Positions 1-8,745 of a DNA stretch of 37,262 nt are shown here, in pieces. Made by a program: the position numbers and the translations under genes. The stretch covers positions 1 through 37,262 of the forward strand of contig JBJHBG010000040.1 in assembly GCA_050485385.1 (NCBI GenBank). The letters run 5' to 3'. The notes below the pieces were generated by a model. That model had not been told where the DNA came from. It made no database searches and saw nothing but the letters and a program-made list of their open reading frames with translations. Source of the stretch: RECO01 sp050485385. Its GTDB lineage: Bacteria; Pseudomonadota; Alphaproteobacteria; Geminicoccales; Geminicoccaceae. Position 1 is the stretch's first letter; each line of letters opens with the position of its first letter.

Positions 1-1044
1 CAGCTCGACGGCGAGGCAGGCGCGGTTCTCGTTCGGCCGCAGCGAGCAGACGCCGTTGGAGAGCCCTTCGGGCAGCATCGGGATCACCCGGTCCGGGAAG
101 TAGACCGAGTTGCCGCGCGTCTTCGCTTCCCGGTCGAGGGCGTCGCCGGCCCGCACGTAGTGGGCGACGTCGGCGATGGCGACGGTGAGGACGTGGCCGC
201 CGGGGTTCTTCGCATCGTCGTCGGGGCGGGCGTGGACGGCGTCGTCGAAGTCGCGCGCGTCGGCCCCGTCGATGGTCACGAGCGGTAGGTCGCGCAGGTC
301 CACGCGACCGCGCACGGTCGGCACCTTGGCGCGGTCGGCAAGCTCGATCGCCTCCGGTGCAAAGCTCTCCGGCAGTTGCAGTTCGGCGGCGGCGAGCCGG
401 CTGAACTGGCGCGGATCGTCGGCCGTGCCGAAGCGGGCGACCACCCGGCCGCGGGCGAGGCCCAGCCGCTGCGCACCGATCGTCTCGGCGCTGACCAGAT
501 CGCCCGGCACCGCCCCTTCCATGAGGTGCGGGTCGAGCCGGATGGCGCGCTGCTTTCGGTTGGCGGGCTTGAGGAAGAAGCCGTCGGCGACCGCTTCGAC
601 CACGCCGACCAGGCGCCCGCCCTCCTGCGGCAGAACGCGGATGAGCGTGCAGTCGTAGTCGCCGTCGACGCGCCGCTCGGTCGCCACCAACACCCGGTCG
701 CCGACGCCCGGTGCCCGGCCGCGCACGGCCTCCAGCGGCAGGTGCAGGACGGCCTCCGCGTCGGCGTCGCCGGCGGCCGGCCGCAGGCGCAGGTCGCCCG
801 CGTCGTCGACCGCGATCACCAGCGCCACCACCACCCGCGGCAGCACCCCGTGCGGTACCATCCGCCGGCCGCGCCCGCGCTCGACCAAGCCCTCGTGCTG
901 GAGCTCCTTCAAGATGGCCTTCAGCTCGACCCGCTCGCCACCCTTGACACCGAGGGCGCGGGCGATGTCGCGCTTGGTGACCTGGCCCGGGTTGTCGGCG
1001 ATGTGCTTCAGCACCGCCTCCCGGTCGAGCCGGTGACGGGTCAT
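1..1044 (-). CDS. rnr: Ribonuclease R (3'-5' exoribonuclease), C-terminal part outside window
   Basis: RNase R degrades structured RNA processively from the 3' end. The visible 348 codons cover the N-terminal half. Residues about 5-50 form a winged-helix domain (VTKRDIARALGV, then LKELQHEGLVERGRGRR). Next come cold-shock/OB segments around ERRVDGDYDCTLIRVLP and VVEAVADGFFLKP. The start of the RNB nuclease domain follows, with the catalytic acidic motif DGADARDFDDAV and then YVRAGDALDREA and NSVYFPDRVIPMLPEGLSNG. The frame is open to the left edge, so the rest of RNB and the S1 domain lie outside. The ATG at 1044 follows the topA stop by 7 bases and has GAGG about 6 bases upstream, so co-transcription with topA is likely. 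The dprA-topA-rnr order supports the call. Confidence 0.95.
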   Translation of the reverse strand, partial: MTRHRLDREAVLKHIADNPGQVTKRDIARALGVKGGERVELKAILKELQHEGLVERGRGRRMVPHGVLPRVVVALVIAVDDAGDLRLRPAAGDADAEAVLHLPLEAVRGRAPGVGDRVLVATERRVDGDYDCTLIRVLPQEGGRLVGVVEAVADGFFLKPANRKQRAIRLDPHLMEGAVPGDLVSAETIGAQRLGLARGRVVARFGTADDPRQFSRLAAAELQLPESFAPEAIELADRAKVPTVRGRVDLRDLPLVTIDGADARDFDDAVHARPDDDAKNPGGHVLTVAIADVAHYVRAGDALDREAKTRGNSVYFPDRVIPMLPEGLSNGVCSLRPNENRACLAVEL

Positions 1045-1051
1045 TGCGACC

Positions 1052-3679
1052 TCAAGCGTCGGGCTTCTTCGAGGAGCCCGCAGCCTTTCTCGTACCGCTC
1101 GCCTTCGCGGACTTGGCCGGGGTCGCCTTGCCCTTGCGCGCCGGCGCCTTGCCACCGCCGTTCTTGGCGGCCTTGGCGGCGAGGATGCCGACCGCGTCGT
1201 CGAGGGTCAGCGCCTCGGGATCGGCGCTCTTCGGCAGGCTCGCGTTGAGCTTGTTCCACTTCAGATAGGGGCCGAAGCGGCCGGCAAGGAGTTGGATCGG
1301 CTTGCCGTCGTCGGGATGCTCGCCCACCACCTTGGCGCTCGAGGGGGCCGCCGCCTGCCGACCGGCACCCTTCTTGCCCTTCTCGGCGAGCAGGACGAGG
1401 GCGCGGTTCATGCCGATGGTCAAGACGTCGTCGTCGGCATCCAGCCTTACGTAGCTGCGCCCGCGCTGGACGAACGGCCCGTAGCGGTTGAGCCCCGCCA
1501 TGACCGGCTCGCCGCTCTCCGGGTCGAGCCCGACGTCGCGCGGCAGGGCCAAGAGCTTGAGCGCCGTGGCGAGGTCGACGTCGGCCGGTTGCAGATTGGG
1601 CGGCAGGCTGGAGCGCTTCAACTCGTCGCCGGAGCCACGTTGGATGTAGGGGCCGAAGCGGCCGACCTTGAGCCACACCTCCTCGGCGAGTTCCGGGTCC
1701 ATGCCCAAGAGCCGCTCCTTGGCGGCTGCCGCCTGGGCGTCGCCGTCGCTCGCCTGTTCGCCGAGCTGGCGGGTGAAGCGGCACTCCGGGTAGTTCGAGC
1801 AGCCGACGAAGCCGCCGAACTTGCCGAACTTGAGACTCAACCTGCCGCCGTCGCAGGACGGGCAGCGGCGCGGATCGCTGCCGTCGGCCTTGGGCGGGAA
1901 CAGATGCGGGGCGAGCGCCTCGTCGAGCGCGTCGATGATCTCCCGGTTCTGCTTGCCCTTGACCTCCTCGGTCCGGTCGTAGAACGGGCTCCAGAACTGC
2001 CGCAGCACGTCCTTCCACGGCACCTCACCGGCGGCGACCGCGTCGAGTTGATCCTCGAGTTGCGCCGTGAAGTCGTATTCGACGTAGCGCTCGAAGAAGC
2101 GGGTGAGGAAGGCACTCACCACCCGGCCGCGGTCCTCCGGCACGAAGCGCCGCTGCTCCAGCCGCACGTAGTCGCGGTTCTGGAGAACCGAGATGATGCT
2201 GGCATAGGTCGACGGCCGGCCGATGCCGAGTTCCTCCATCTTCTTGACGAGGCTCGCCTCGCTGTAGCGGGGCGGTGGCTCGGTGAAGTGCTGGTCGGCA
2301 TGGACGGCGAGCGTGCGGGCAGTGTCACCCTCGCGCATCGCCGGCAGCAGGCGGTCGCTGTCGTCGTCGGCGCCGTGGTCGCTCGGCGCATCGTCGATGC
2401 CCTCGCGGTAGACCTTGATGAAGCCGTCGAACGCGATGGTCTGGCCGGTGGCACGCAGGACGACATCCGCGCCCTCGAGCGTCACCGCCACCCGGTCGAG
2501 CAGGGCTGCGGCCATCTGGCTGGCGATGGTGCGCTTCCAGATCAACTCGTAGAGCCGCAACTGGTCCTGATCGAGAAAGGCCGCGACCTGATCCGGGCGG
2601 CGGGCGAGGTCGGTCGGGCGGATCGCCTCGTGCGCCTCTTGGGCGTTGCGCGACTTGGTCTTGAACTGGCGCGGGTGGTCGGGCAGGTAGCGCTCGCCGT
2701 ATTGGGCGCGGATCACGTCGCGCGCGGCACCCAGCGCCGCCTTGGAGAGCTGCACGCTGTCGGTGCGCATGTAGGTGATGAGCCCCACCGTCTCACCGCC
2801 GAGGCTGATGCCCTCGAACAGCTTCTGCGCGGTGCGCATCGTCCGGTCGGCGCCGAAGCCGAGCTTCCTTGCCGCCTCCTGTTGCAACGTCGAGGTGGAG
2901 AAGGGCGGGGCGGGGTTGCGCGAGCCCTGCTTCTTCTCGACCGCGGCGATGCGCAGCTCCGCCCGCTCGACCTTCCGCTTGGCGGTGTGGCCGGCGTCCT
3001 GATTGCCCAGTGTGAACTTGTCGAGCTTCTTGCCGTCGAGATGGGTGAGCCGGGCGCGGAAGGCCGCACCGTCGACCGTCTCCAGATCGGCCTCGACGGT
3101 CCAGTATTCCCTGGCGACGAAGCGTTCGATCTCGTCCTCGCGCTCGCAGATCAGCCTGAGCGCGACGGACTGCACCCGGCCCGCCGAGCGCGAACTCGGC
3201 AGCTTGCGCCACAGCACGGGCGACAGGGTGAAGCCCACGAGATAGTCGAGCGCGCGGCGCGCCTGATAGGCGTCGATCAGGTTGTCGAACAGCTCGCGCG
3301 GATGCGCCATTGCCTGGAGGACGGCCTGCTTGGTGACCTCGTGGAAGACCACGCGCTTGACCTCGATGCCGGCGAGCGCCCGCTTGTCGGCCAAAGCCGC
3401 CAGCAGATGCCAGGAGATCGCCTCGCCCTCGCGGTCGGGGTCGGTGGCGAGGTAGAGCCGCTTCGCCCCCTTCAGCGCCTTGGCGATGTCGTTCACCCGC
3501 GCCTTCTTGTCGGCCATCACCTCGTAGGTCATGGCGAAGTCGTCGTCGGGCCGAACCGAGCCTTCCTTCTCGGGCAGGTCGCGAACATGCCCGTAGCTCG
3601 AAAGTACGGTGTAGTCGGCGCCCAGATACTTGTTGATCGTCTTGGCCTTGGTCGGCGATTCGACGACGACGACGTTCAT
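1052..3679 (-). CDS. topA: DNA topoisomerase I (type IA)
   Basis: This 875-residue type IA topoisomerase relaxes negative supercoils by single-strand passage. The N-terminal TOPRIM domain carries the catalytic Glu in VVVVESPTKAKTI (residues 3-15) and the metal motif ATDPDREGEAISWH (78-91). The active-site tyrosine is Tyr303 in GLITYMRTDS. A four-cysteine zinc ribbon (CPSC ... GCSNYPEC) follows the catalytic core. After it come degenerate repeats without cysteines (GRFGPYIQRG, NRYGPFVQRG, GRFGPYLKWN), as is common for alphaproteobacterial TopA. The C-terminus is a Lys/Ala-rich tail, presumably for DNA contact. Length is normal for the family. The ATG at 3679 begins directly at the TOPRIM strand. 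It is the middle gene of dprA-topA-rnr, 48 bases after dprA. Confidence 0.97.
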   Translation of the reverse strand: MNVVVVESPTKAKTINKYLGADYTVLSSYGHVRDLPEKEGSVRPDDDFAMTYEVMADKKARVNDIAKALKGAKRLYLATDPDREGEAISWHLLAALADKRALAGIEVKRVVFHEVTKQAVLQAMAHPRELFDNLIDAYQARRALDYLVGFTLSPVLWRKLPSSRSAGRVQSVALRLICEREDEIERFVAREYWTVEADLETVDGAAFRARLTHLDGKKLDKFTLGNQDAGHTAKRKVERAELRIAAVEKKQGSRNPAPPFSTSTLQQEAARKLGFGADRTMRTAQKLFEGISLGGETVGLITYMRTDSVQLSKAALGAARDVIRAQYGERYLPDHPRQFKTKSRNAQEAHEAIRPTDLARRPDQVAAFLDQDQLRLYELIWKRTIASQMAAALLDRVAVTLEGADVVLRATGQTIAFDGFIKVYREGIDDAPSDHGADDDSDRLLPAMREGDTARTLAVHADQHFTEPPPRYSEASLVKKMEELGIGRPSTYASIISVLQNRDYVRLEQRRFVPEDRGRVVSAFLTRFFERYVEYDFTAQLEDQLDAVAAGEVPWKDVLRQFWSPFYDRTEEVKGKQNREIIDALDEALAPHLFPPKADGSDPRRCPSCDGGRLSLKFGKFGGFVGCSNYPECRFTRQLGEQASDGDAQAAAAKERLLGMDPELAEEVWLKVGRFGPYIQRGSGDELKRSSLPPNLQPADVDLATALKLLALPRDVGLDPESGEPVMAGLNRYGPFVQRGRSYVRLDADDDVLTIGMNRALVLLAEKGKKGAGRQAAAPSSAKVVGEHPDDGKPIQLLAGRFGPYLKWNKLNASLPKSADPEALTLDDAVGILAAKAAKNGGGKAPARKGKATPAKSAKASGTRKAAGSSKKPDA

Positions 3680-3727
3680 GCGGGAGGCTACCTCGGCGGG
3701 AAATCCAGGGTCGACGGCGGATATGGG

Positions 3728-4849
3728 TCACAACACGGCAAGAGAAACCCGGTTGCCCGGATGCCGTTCGATTTCACCCGAAAGTTCGAGCTCCAACAGG
3801 GCTTCCTGAACTTGCGACGGCGACGCATGGCATTGGCGTATGAGTTCGTCAACCGCGATGGGCTCGACGGCGAGGCGCTCCTTGAGCATGGCACCCAACC
3901 CGCCGGGCGGCCGCGTGGCGGCCGGAACCCTGGGCGGGGCAGGTGCGCGCGGCACCGTCGGTCCGGCCGGCGGTGCGACCTTCGGCGGCGGGGCGACGAC
4001 GAAGGGGGCGAGGATCGCCTGCACGTCGGCGGCACTCTCGACCAGATGCGCGCCTTCGCGCAGGAGTTGATTGGTGCCCCGATGCCGCTCGTCGAGCGGC
4101 GTGCCCGGCACCGCCATCACCTCGCGCCCCTGATCGCCGGCAAAGCGGGCGGTGATGAGGCTGCCGGAGCGGACGGCTGCCTCGACCACGATCACGCCGA
4201 GCGAGAGCCCGGAGACCAGCCGGTTGCGCCGGGGGAACTGCGCCGGAGTCGGCGTGGCGCCGAGCGGGCGCTCGCTCACCACCGCCCCCACCTCGGCGAT
4301 GCGGGCCATCAGCCCGTCGTGCTCGGGCGGATAGACGACGTCGAGGCCGGTGGCGATGACGGCGACGGTGCCGCCGCCCTTCAGGGCCCCTTCGTGCGCA
4401 GCACCGTCGATGCCGCGGGCGAGGCCCGAGACCACGCCGATGCCGCCCTCGGCCAGCGCCTGGGCGATGTCGCGGGCGAGCTTGCGACCGCCGGCCGAGG
4501 CGTTGCGCGCGCCGACCATCGCCACCAGCCGGCCGTGCAGGGCCGTGGGATCGCCCATGACGGCGAGCGCCCAAGGCGCATGATCGACTTCGGCGAGCAG
4601 CGGCGGATAGTCGGTCTCGCCGCGATAGAGAAAGCGGGCGCCGAGGGCATGGGTCCGCTCGCGCTCGCGTTCGACGTCGCCGGTGCGGGCGAGGCGCGGC
4701 GCCGCTTCCCCCAACTCCACGAGCGCGTCGATGGCGCGGCCGGGCGTGCGGTGGCGCAACAGCAGCTTGCCGATCTCGGCAGGGCCGAGGCCGGGCGTGC
4801 GGGCGAGGCGCAACAGCGCCAGGCGGTCGGCGTCGGTGTAGCGGTCCAT
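3728..4849 (-). CDS. dprA: DNA-processing protein DprA (Smf)
   Basis: DprA loads RecA onto incoming single-stranded DNA during transformation and is also widespread in non-competent bacteria. The 373 residues show a helical N-terminal SAM-like region (LARTPGLGPAEIGKLLL, 16-32) and then the Rossmann-like core. Core motifs are MVGARNAS (111-118), GGIGVVSGLARGIDGAAHEGAL (135-156), GLDVVYPPEH (168-177), FPRRNRLVSGLS (205-216), VVEAAVRSGSLITA (221-234) and VPGTPLDERHRGTNQLLREGA (247-267). A Pro/Ala-rich linker (about 286-320) joins this to a C-terminal winged-helix domain (IAVDELIRQCHASPSQVQEALL). All conserved nucleotide-binding segments are present. In many alphaproteobacteria dprA directly follows plsY; here nearly 9 kb of accessory genes separate them. 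Confidence 0.96.
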   Translation of the reverse strand: MDRYTDADRLALLRLARTPGLGPAEIGKLLLRHRTPGRAIDALVELGEAAPRLARTGDVERERERTHALGARFLYRGETDYPPLLAEVDHAPWALAVMGDPTALHGRLVAMVGARNASAGGRKLARDIAQALAEGGIGVVSGLARGIDGAAHEGALKGGGTVAVIATGLDVVYPPEHDGLMARIAEVGAVVSERPLGATPTPAQFPRRNRLVSGLSLGVIVVEAAVRSGSLITARFAGDQGREVMAVPGTPLDERHRGTNQLLREGAHLVESAADVQAILAPFVVAPPPKVAPPAGPTVPRAPAPPRVPAATRPPGGLGAMLKERLAVEPIAVDELIRQCHASPSQVQEALLELELSGEIERHPGNRVSLAVL

Positions 4850-4930
4850 GCCCCGTGGTCGACGCAGCGACCGCCGCCGTCAATCCCCCAGAAGACCGGC
4901 GGAGCGCCGGCCCCGCCGCTCCAGTCCCGC

Positions 4931-5344
4931 CTACGTCTCCCGGTCCATCCGCCCGAAGTCGGGCACCGAGAACCAGCCGAGCCCGAAGCGGATCGGCTCG
5001 TCGCCGAGAGAGACGTTGCCGGCGACGTCGATGGAGTTGGCGAGCGCCAGGTCCTGGTAGACGACCTCGATACCCAACCGGCCGGCGTCCTTGGTCGAGC
5101 CGATGGCGACGGCCTCGCCCTTCAGCCGGATCTCGCCGCCGTCGGGCGGGGGCACACCGGCGATGGCCTTGACCAGCGTCGACTTGCCGGCGCCGCTGTC
5201 GCCCGCCAGCGCCACGGTCTCGCCGTTGCGGGCGGCCAACGACGCACCTTGCAGCGCTCGCACGCCGCCGAAGCGCTTCTCCAGGTTGCGCACCTCCAAC
5301 AACGGCGGTGCAGTCTCGTCACCCGCGGTGGCCGATGCCGCCAT
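4931..5344 (-). pseudogene. N-terminal fragment of a sugar ABC transporter ATPase (RbsA/XylG type)
   Basis: About 137 codons remain of a gene that normally encodes roughly 500 residues. The fragment has the first Walker A (AGDSGAGKSTLVKAIAG) and a region matching the Q-loop of sugar-import ATPases (VVYQDLALANSIDVAGN). The frame ends at TAG (4931-4933) before any ABC signature or Walker B, and no second ATPase domain follows. It therefore cannot form a working ATPase alone. The ATG at 5344 (MAASATAG) is the likely start; the open frame extends further upstream but there overlaps pdxA2. No matching permease or binding-protein gene is adjacent. About 80 bases separate it from dprA. It reads as the last remnant of a sugar importer that once belonged to this catabolic block. 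Confidence 0.75.
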
Positions 5345-5423
5345 GGCGTTCGTCGACGCCACTGCCTTGCCTCCCGGTCGAGGACGGCCCGGCGGACAGC
5401 CGTTACCACCTAGCTCATGCGCG

Positions 5424-6533
5424 TCACCCGGTCGCGCCGGCCCGCGACGCGGCCAGCCGGAGGGCGTAGTCGATGGCCTCGACCAGACTGTCGGCGTTGG
5501 CAATGCCCAGGCCTGCGATGTCGAAGGCGGTGCCGTGGTCGACCGAGGTGCGAATGATCGGCAGCCCCAAGGTCACGTTGACGCCGTTCAGGGCACGAAA
5601 CGTACCCGTTGCGGGATCGATGTCGAAGCCGAGCAGCTTGACCGGCACATGCCCCTGGTCGTGGTACATCGCGACCACGGCGTCCGACTGCCCGGCCTTC
5701 AGCTTGACGAACACGGTATCGCCCGGCACCGGCCCCTCGACGGCGAAGCCCTCGGCGCGCAACGCCTCGACCGTGGGTGCCGTCACGTCCACGTCCTCGC
5801 GGCCGAACAGGCCGCCTTCGCCCGCGTGCGGGTTGAGGGCGGCGACGGCGATGCGTGGCCGGTCGATGCCCAGCCGGCGCAGCGCCCCGTCGGTCAGTTC
5901 GACGACGCGGCGGATACGCGCGGGCGTCACCTTGTCCGGCACGTTGCGCAGGGCCGTGTGCGTGGTGACGTGGCTGACGCGAAAGCCGCCGTGCGCCAGC
6001 ATCATCACCGAATCCCGCGCACCCGTGAGGTCCGCCAGAAGCTCGGTGTGGCCGGCATAGTCGTGCCCGGCCGCACCCAGCGCCTCCTTGCTCAACGGTG
6101 CGGTGACGATGGCCGCGACCTCGTCGTGGAGGGCAAGCCCGACCGCTTCGACGATGGCCTGATAGGCGATTTCGCCGGTCGCGGCCGACCAGCGGCCGGG
6201 CGGCGTCGGCGCCCGCGGCGGCCCGGCCGTGAGGCAGGCGAGGGCGGGCCATCCCGAGGCGTCCTCCCCGACCACCTCCTCGATGTCGTCGTGGACGAAG
6301 CCCAGCGTCTGGGCGGTTGCACGCAGCGTTGCGGTGCAGCCGACGACCACAAGCGACAGTTCACCCGCCTGGATGCGTGGACGCAGGACCGCGACCGCCT
6401 TGAGGATGATCTCGCAGCCGATCCCCGCCGGATCGCCCATGGTGATCGCCACGCGCGGCGCCAATGCAGCCCCCAATCTTCCTCGTCGATCGAGCACGTC
6501 CGTGCAGACTCGCGCGTGATTTGTCAAAAACAA
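5424..6533 (-). CDS. pdxA2: PdxA2-like 4-phospho-acid dehydrogenase (D-threonate/D-erythronate 4-phosphate type)
   Basis: The protein belongs to the PdxA family of metal-dependent NAD dehydrogenases that oxidise and decarboxylate 4-phosphorylated hydroxy acids. Visible motifs (numbered from 6533) are ITMGDPAGIGCEI (30-42), TAPLSKEAL (144-152), the metal histidine in GHTELLADL (161-169), LNPHAGEGGLFG (233-244), MYHDQGHVPVKLLGFD (289-304) and SVDHGTAFDIAG (330-341). The core is complete. It overlaps the upstream DUF1537 kinase gene by 10 bases. That pairing is the known PdxA2/DtnK arrangement, in which kinase then dehydrogenase yield dihydroxyacetone phosphate. This, not vitamin B6 synthesis, is the inferred role. 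The start is uncertain: 6533 is TTG, and a later start close to the first core strand (residues 9-24) is equally possible. Confidence 0.88.
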   Translation of the reverse strand: MFLTNHARVCTDVLDRRGRLGAALAPRVAITMGDPAGIGCEIILKAVAVLRPRIQAGELSLVVVGCTATLRATAQTLGFVHDDIEEVVGEDASGWPALACLTAGPPRAPTPPGRWSAATGEIAYQAIVEAVGLALHDEVAAIVTAPLSKEALGAAGHDYAGHTELLADLTGARDSVMMLAHGGFRVSHVTTHTALRNVPDKVTPARIRRVVELTDGALRRLGIDRPRIAVAALNPHAGEGGLFGREDVDVTAPTVEALRAEGFAVEGPVPGDTVFVKLKAGQSDAVVAMYHDQGHVPVKLLGFDIDPATGTFRALNGVNVTLGLPIIRTSVDHGTAFDIAGLGIANADSLVEAIDYALRLAASRAGATG

Positions 6534-7609
6534 TCAGGCTGTGACAGCGCGGCGTCGACGATCCGCACGAGCAAGTCCTCGGCACCGAAGGCCCCCGACT
6601 TCGACAGCACGGTCACCCCGTCCCAGCGGCCGCCGCAAAGGCGCGACCACGGGACGCCGGCGGCGAAGGCAGCATCGACCTCCAGACGTGAGGCGCCGAG
6701 GGCGCGGGCCGTGGCGAGCAGCGTCTCGCCGCCGGTGACGAACAGCGTCCGCGGGGTGTCGATGCGCGCCAGTACCCCAGCCAGGCGCCGCTCGATGACG
6801 GCGGCGGCCACCGCCGGGTTCGTCGGCTCGACCGGGAAGGTGAGGACAGCGGCGGCGTGGCCCGCCAACGCCGGCATCATGCCGTCGTCCACGGGCACAA
6901 CGGTATCCGGGTAGCGTCGCGCGAGGGCATCGAGCTGGCCGAGGGTTGTCGGGTGGACGGTGCCGACGAGGCCGAGGAGCGGCGCCCGGAGCCGGTCGAC
7001 CACAGGCGGTGGGCCGCCGAGGGCTTGGGCGAGCCCGCCCGTGCCGCACCACAGGACCGGGCCGTCCAACGTCCGGCCGGCCGCCACGGCGGCCGCGAGG
7101 CCGCCGTCCGTCGCGGCATCGACGACGAGTACGGCGGCATCCGCCCTGACCACGTCGCCCGGCCGCCAACGCGCGGCACCGAGGCCGATGCCGCCGAGCA
7201 CGTCGACCAGCGGCCCGCCCAACGCTTCGTGCCCGCCGTCGCCGTGTCGGCGCCACTGACGGCCATCGGCCGTGATCCGGCCCTGCGCCGGAAAGGCCGG
7301 CGCCAGCACGCAGCGCCGAAAGCGCCCCGAGCGCATCAGCACGGCCAGTTCCGCCGCCCAGTGCCCACGCAACAGGCTGTCGATCTTCTTGAAGACGAGG
7401 CCGCTCGGCCGCAGCCGGCGCGCGGCTTCGTCGACCGCGGACACGGCCTCGGCGGCAGTCCGTTCGCGGGTGGGCACGACGACGGCGCCGTCGTCGAGCA
7501 CCAGCGGCAGATCGAGGTGGACGGACAGGGGGGCATCCGGCCGGGCGAAGGCCACGCCCGCGTCGAGCGCCCCCGTCAGGTCGTCGGCCAGGACCAGCGC
7601 GGCGCTCAT
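6524..7609 (-). CDS. Four-carbon acid sugar kinase, DUF1537 family (OtnK/DtnK-like)
   Basis: DUF1537 kinases phosphorylate four-carbon acids such as D-threonate and D-erythronate at C4. The 361-residue protein begins with ALVLADDLTGALDAGVAFA (4-22), holding the conserved Asp-Asp. It continues with the family motif VFKKIDSLLRGHW (about 72-84), LAPAFPAQGRIT, the nucleotide-site segment LFVTGGETLLAT near residue 300, and SKSGAFGAEDLL near the C-terminus. Length is slightly below the usual range of about 400, but no core motif is missing. Its ATG overlaps the stop of the DeoR-type gene as ATGA, and its own end overlaps pdxA2, so the three form one translational unit. The exact acid substrate cannot be read from sequence; D-threonate is the best guess from the PdxA2 pairing. 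Confidence 0.9.
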   Translation of the reverse strand: MSAALVLADDLTGALDAGVAFARPDAPLSVHLDLPLVLDDGAVVVPTRERTAAEAVSAVDEAARRLRPSGLVFKKIDSLLRGHWAAELAVLMRSGRFRRCVLAPAFPAQGRITADGRQWRRHGDGGHEALGGPLVDVLGGIGLGAARWRPGDVVRADAAVLVVDAATDGGLAAAVAAGRTLDGPVLWCGTGGLAQALGGPPPVVDRLRAPLLGLVGTVHPTTLGQLDALARRYPDTVVPVDDGMMPALAGHAAAVLTFPVEPTNPAVAAAVIERRLAGVLARIDTPRTLFVTGGETLLATARALGASRLEVDAAFAAGVPWSRLCGGRWDGVTVLSKSGAFGAEDLLVRIVDAALSQPDCF

Positions 7610-8229
7610 CGCTTCGGGCTCACCACGGTGACGTCGATGCCCCGTTCGTCCAGCATCGACCGGGCATCGGCCGCGATCGCGTCGTCGACGATCACGCGGT
7701 GCACGGCCTCCAAGCCGACGATGCGGGCGAAGGCGGCGTCGGTGAACTTGGTCGCGTCGGCGAGCAGCACGATGCGGCGGGCGGCGCCGACGATGGCGCG
7801 CTTGGTCGCCGCCACCTCCAGCGAGGTATCGCTCGAGCCTGCCGGGCCGACCGCGTGCGCGCCGACGAAGGCGAGGTCGACGGTGAGCACGGTCGAGCTG
7901 CTGTCGAACAGTACGCTCTCACGACCGCGCAGAAGGCCCGCAGCCGCCTCCCCGATCGCCCGCTTGGCCCCGACGTGCAACAGCGCCGACATGGCCGCCT
8001 CGGGCTCGAAGGTGGCATGCAACGCGGTCGGCAGGACGGCGCCGCCGTGGGTGCGCTCCAGGTAGCCCTCCGCCTCCAACTGCTCCAGATCGCGGCGGAT
8101 GGTGGCGGCCGACGCACCCGAGGCCGCGACCAGTTCTCGAATGGAGGCCGCTCCCGCGATCCGCACCCGTTCGACGATCCGCACCCGTCGCCGCGCCGGC
8201 ATGGCCTCGGCATCAGGGTTCGCCGTCAT
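7606..8229 (-). CDS. DeoR-family regulator with large internal deletion
   Basis: Residues 14-65 are a clear DeoR winged helix-turn-helix (SIRELVAASGASAATIRRDL, then EGYLERTHGGAVLP). The C-terminal sensor domain begins normally (GAKRAIGEAAAGLLRGRESV, FDSSSTVL) and ends normally (VDLAFVGAHAV, ATKRAIVGAARR, LLADATKF, IDVTVVSPKR). However, FDSSSTVL is joined straight to VDLAFVGAHAV. Family members carry roughly 70 residues between these, forming much of the sugar-phosphate pocket. The result is 207 residues instead of about 255, with the reading frame kept. It may bind DNA but probably cannot sense its ligand. The ATG at 8229 is chosen because it sits just before the HTH; the frame runs open upstream through dppF remnants. 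It overlaps the kinase gene by ATGA, so regulation of the threonate genes was its likely job. Confidence 0.8.
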   Translation of the reverse strand: MTANPDAEAMPARRRVRIVERVRIAGAASIRELVAASGASAATIRRDLEQLEAEGYLERTHGGAVLPTALHATFEPEAAMSALLHVGAKRAIGEAAAGLLRGRESVLFDSSSTVLTVDLAFVGAHAVGPAGSSDTSLEVAATKRAIVGAARRIVLLADATKFTDAAFARIVGLEAVHRVIVDDAIAADARSMLDERGIDVTVVSPKR

Positions 8230-8310
8230 GCCCGAGGGCTCCGGGGGCGAGCGGAAGGGCAGGCTGTGCCAGCGCCGCTCGGACGTGGCGGCCGCGTGCC
8301 GCCGGCTGGG

Positions 8311-8745
8311 GGTTGCTAGGAGGGCAAAAGCCTCCTGCGCCTGCGTTTCGAACGCGCCACCCGTCAGCCGCTCGTTGACGTCCAGCGGCTCGGCGACGGT
8401 GGCGCGCCCGCGCATGCGCGGGTTCAACGACGCCCACGGGTTCCGGAAGACGGCCTGCACCTCGGTGCGGAAGCGGCGCAGCGACGGGGCCTGGAGCCTG
8501 GCCACGTCCAGCCCGTCGACGAGCGCGCGTCCGTCGGTCCGCTCCAGCAGCTCGAGGATCGGCCGCGCCGTCGTCGTCTTGCCGCAGCCGCTCTCGCCGA
8601 CCAGCGCCAGGGTCTGGCCCTGCACGAGGGTGACGCTCACCTTGTCGACCGCCTCCACGGTACCGACGGTGCCGCCGGGCAACCCCCCGCCCGTGACCGG
8701 GAAGTGCATGGAGACCCGATCGAGCTCCGGCATCGGCGCCGTCAT
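8311..8745 (-). pseudogene. Fragment of peptide ABC transporter ATPase DppF/OppF
   Basis: About 145 codons remain of a protein normally over 320 residues. The N-terminal half is recognisable: TVEAVDKVSVTLVQGQTLALVGESGCGKTTTA (segments at 29-60) with a good Walker A, and then the Q-loop region EVQAVFRNPWASLNPRM (95-111). The Q-loop itself reads VFRNP where the family has a glutamine (VFQDP). Similarity stops near FALLAT (about 145), before the signature motif, Walker B and oligopeptide C-terminal domain. The frame then runs directly into the DeoR gene without a stop. The start ATG at 8745 overlaps the dppD stop, preserving the ancestral operon spacing. ATP hydrolysis should be impossible. Confidence 0.8.

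Noticed and set aside
1292..5413. Plus-strand open frame of 1373 codons opposite topA and dprA
   Set aside because: It is antisense to two fully recognised genes, contains no known domain and is Arg/Gly/Ala/Asp-rich, as expected for the complement of GC3-biased codons.
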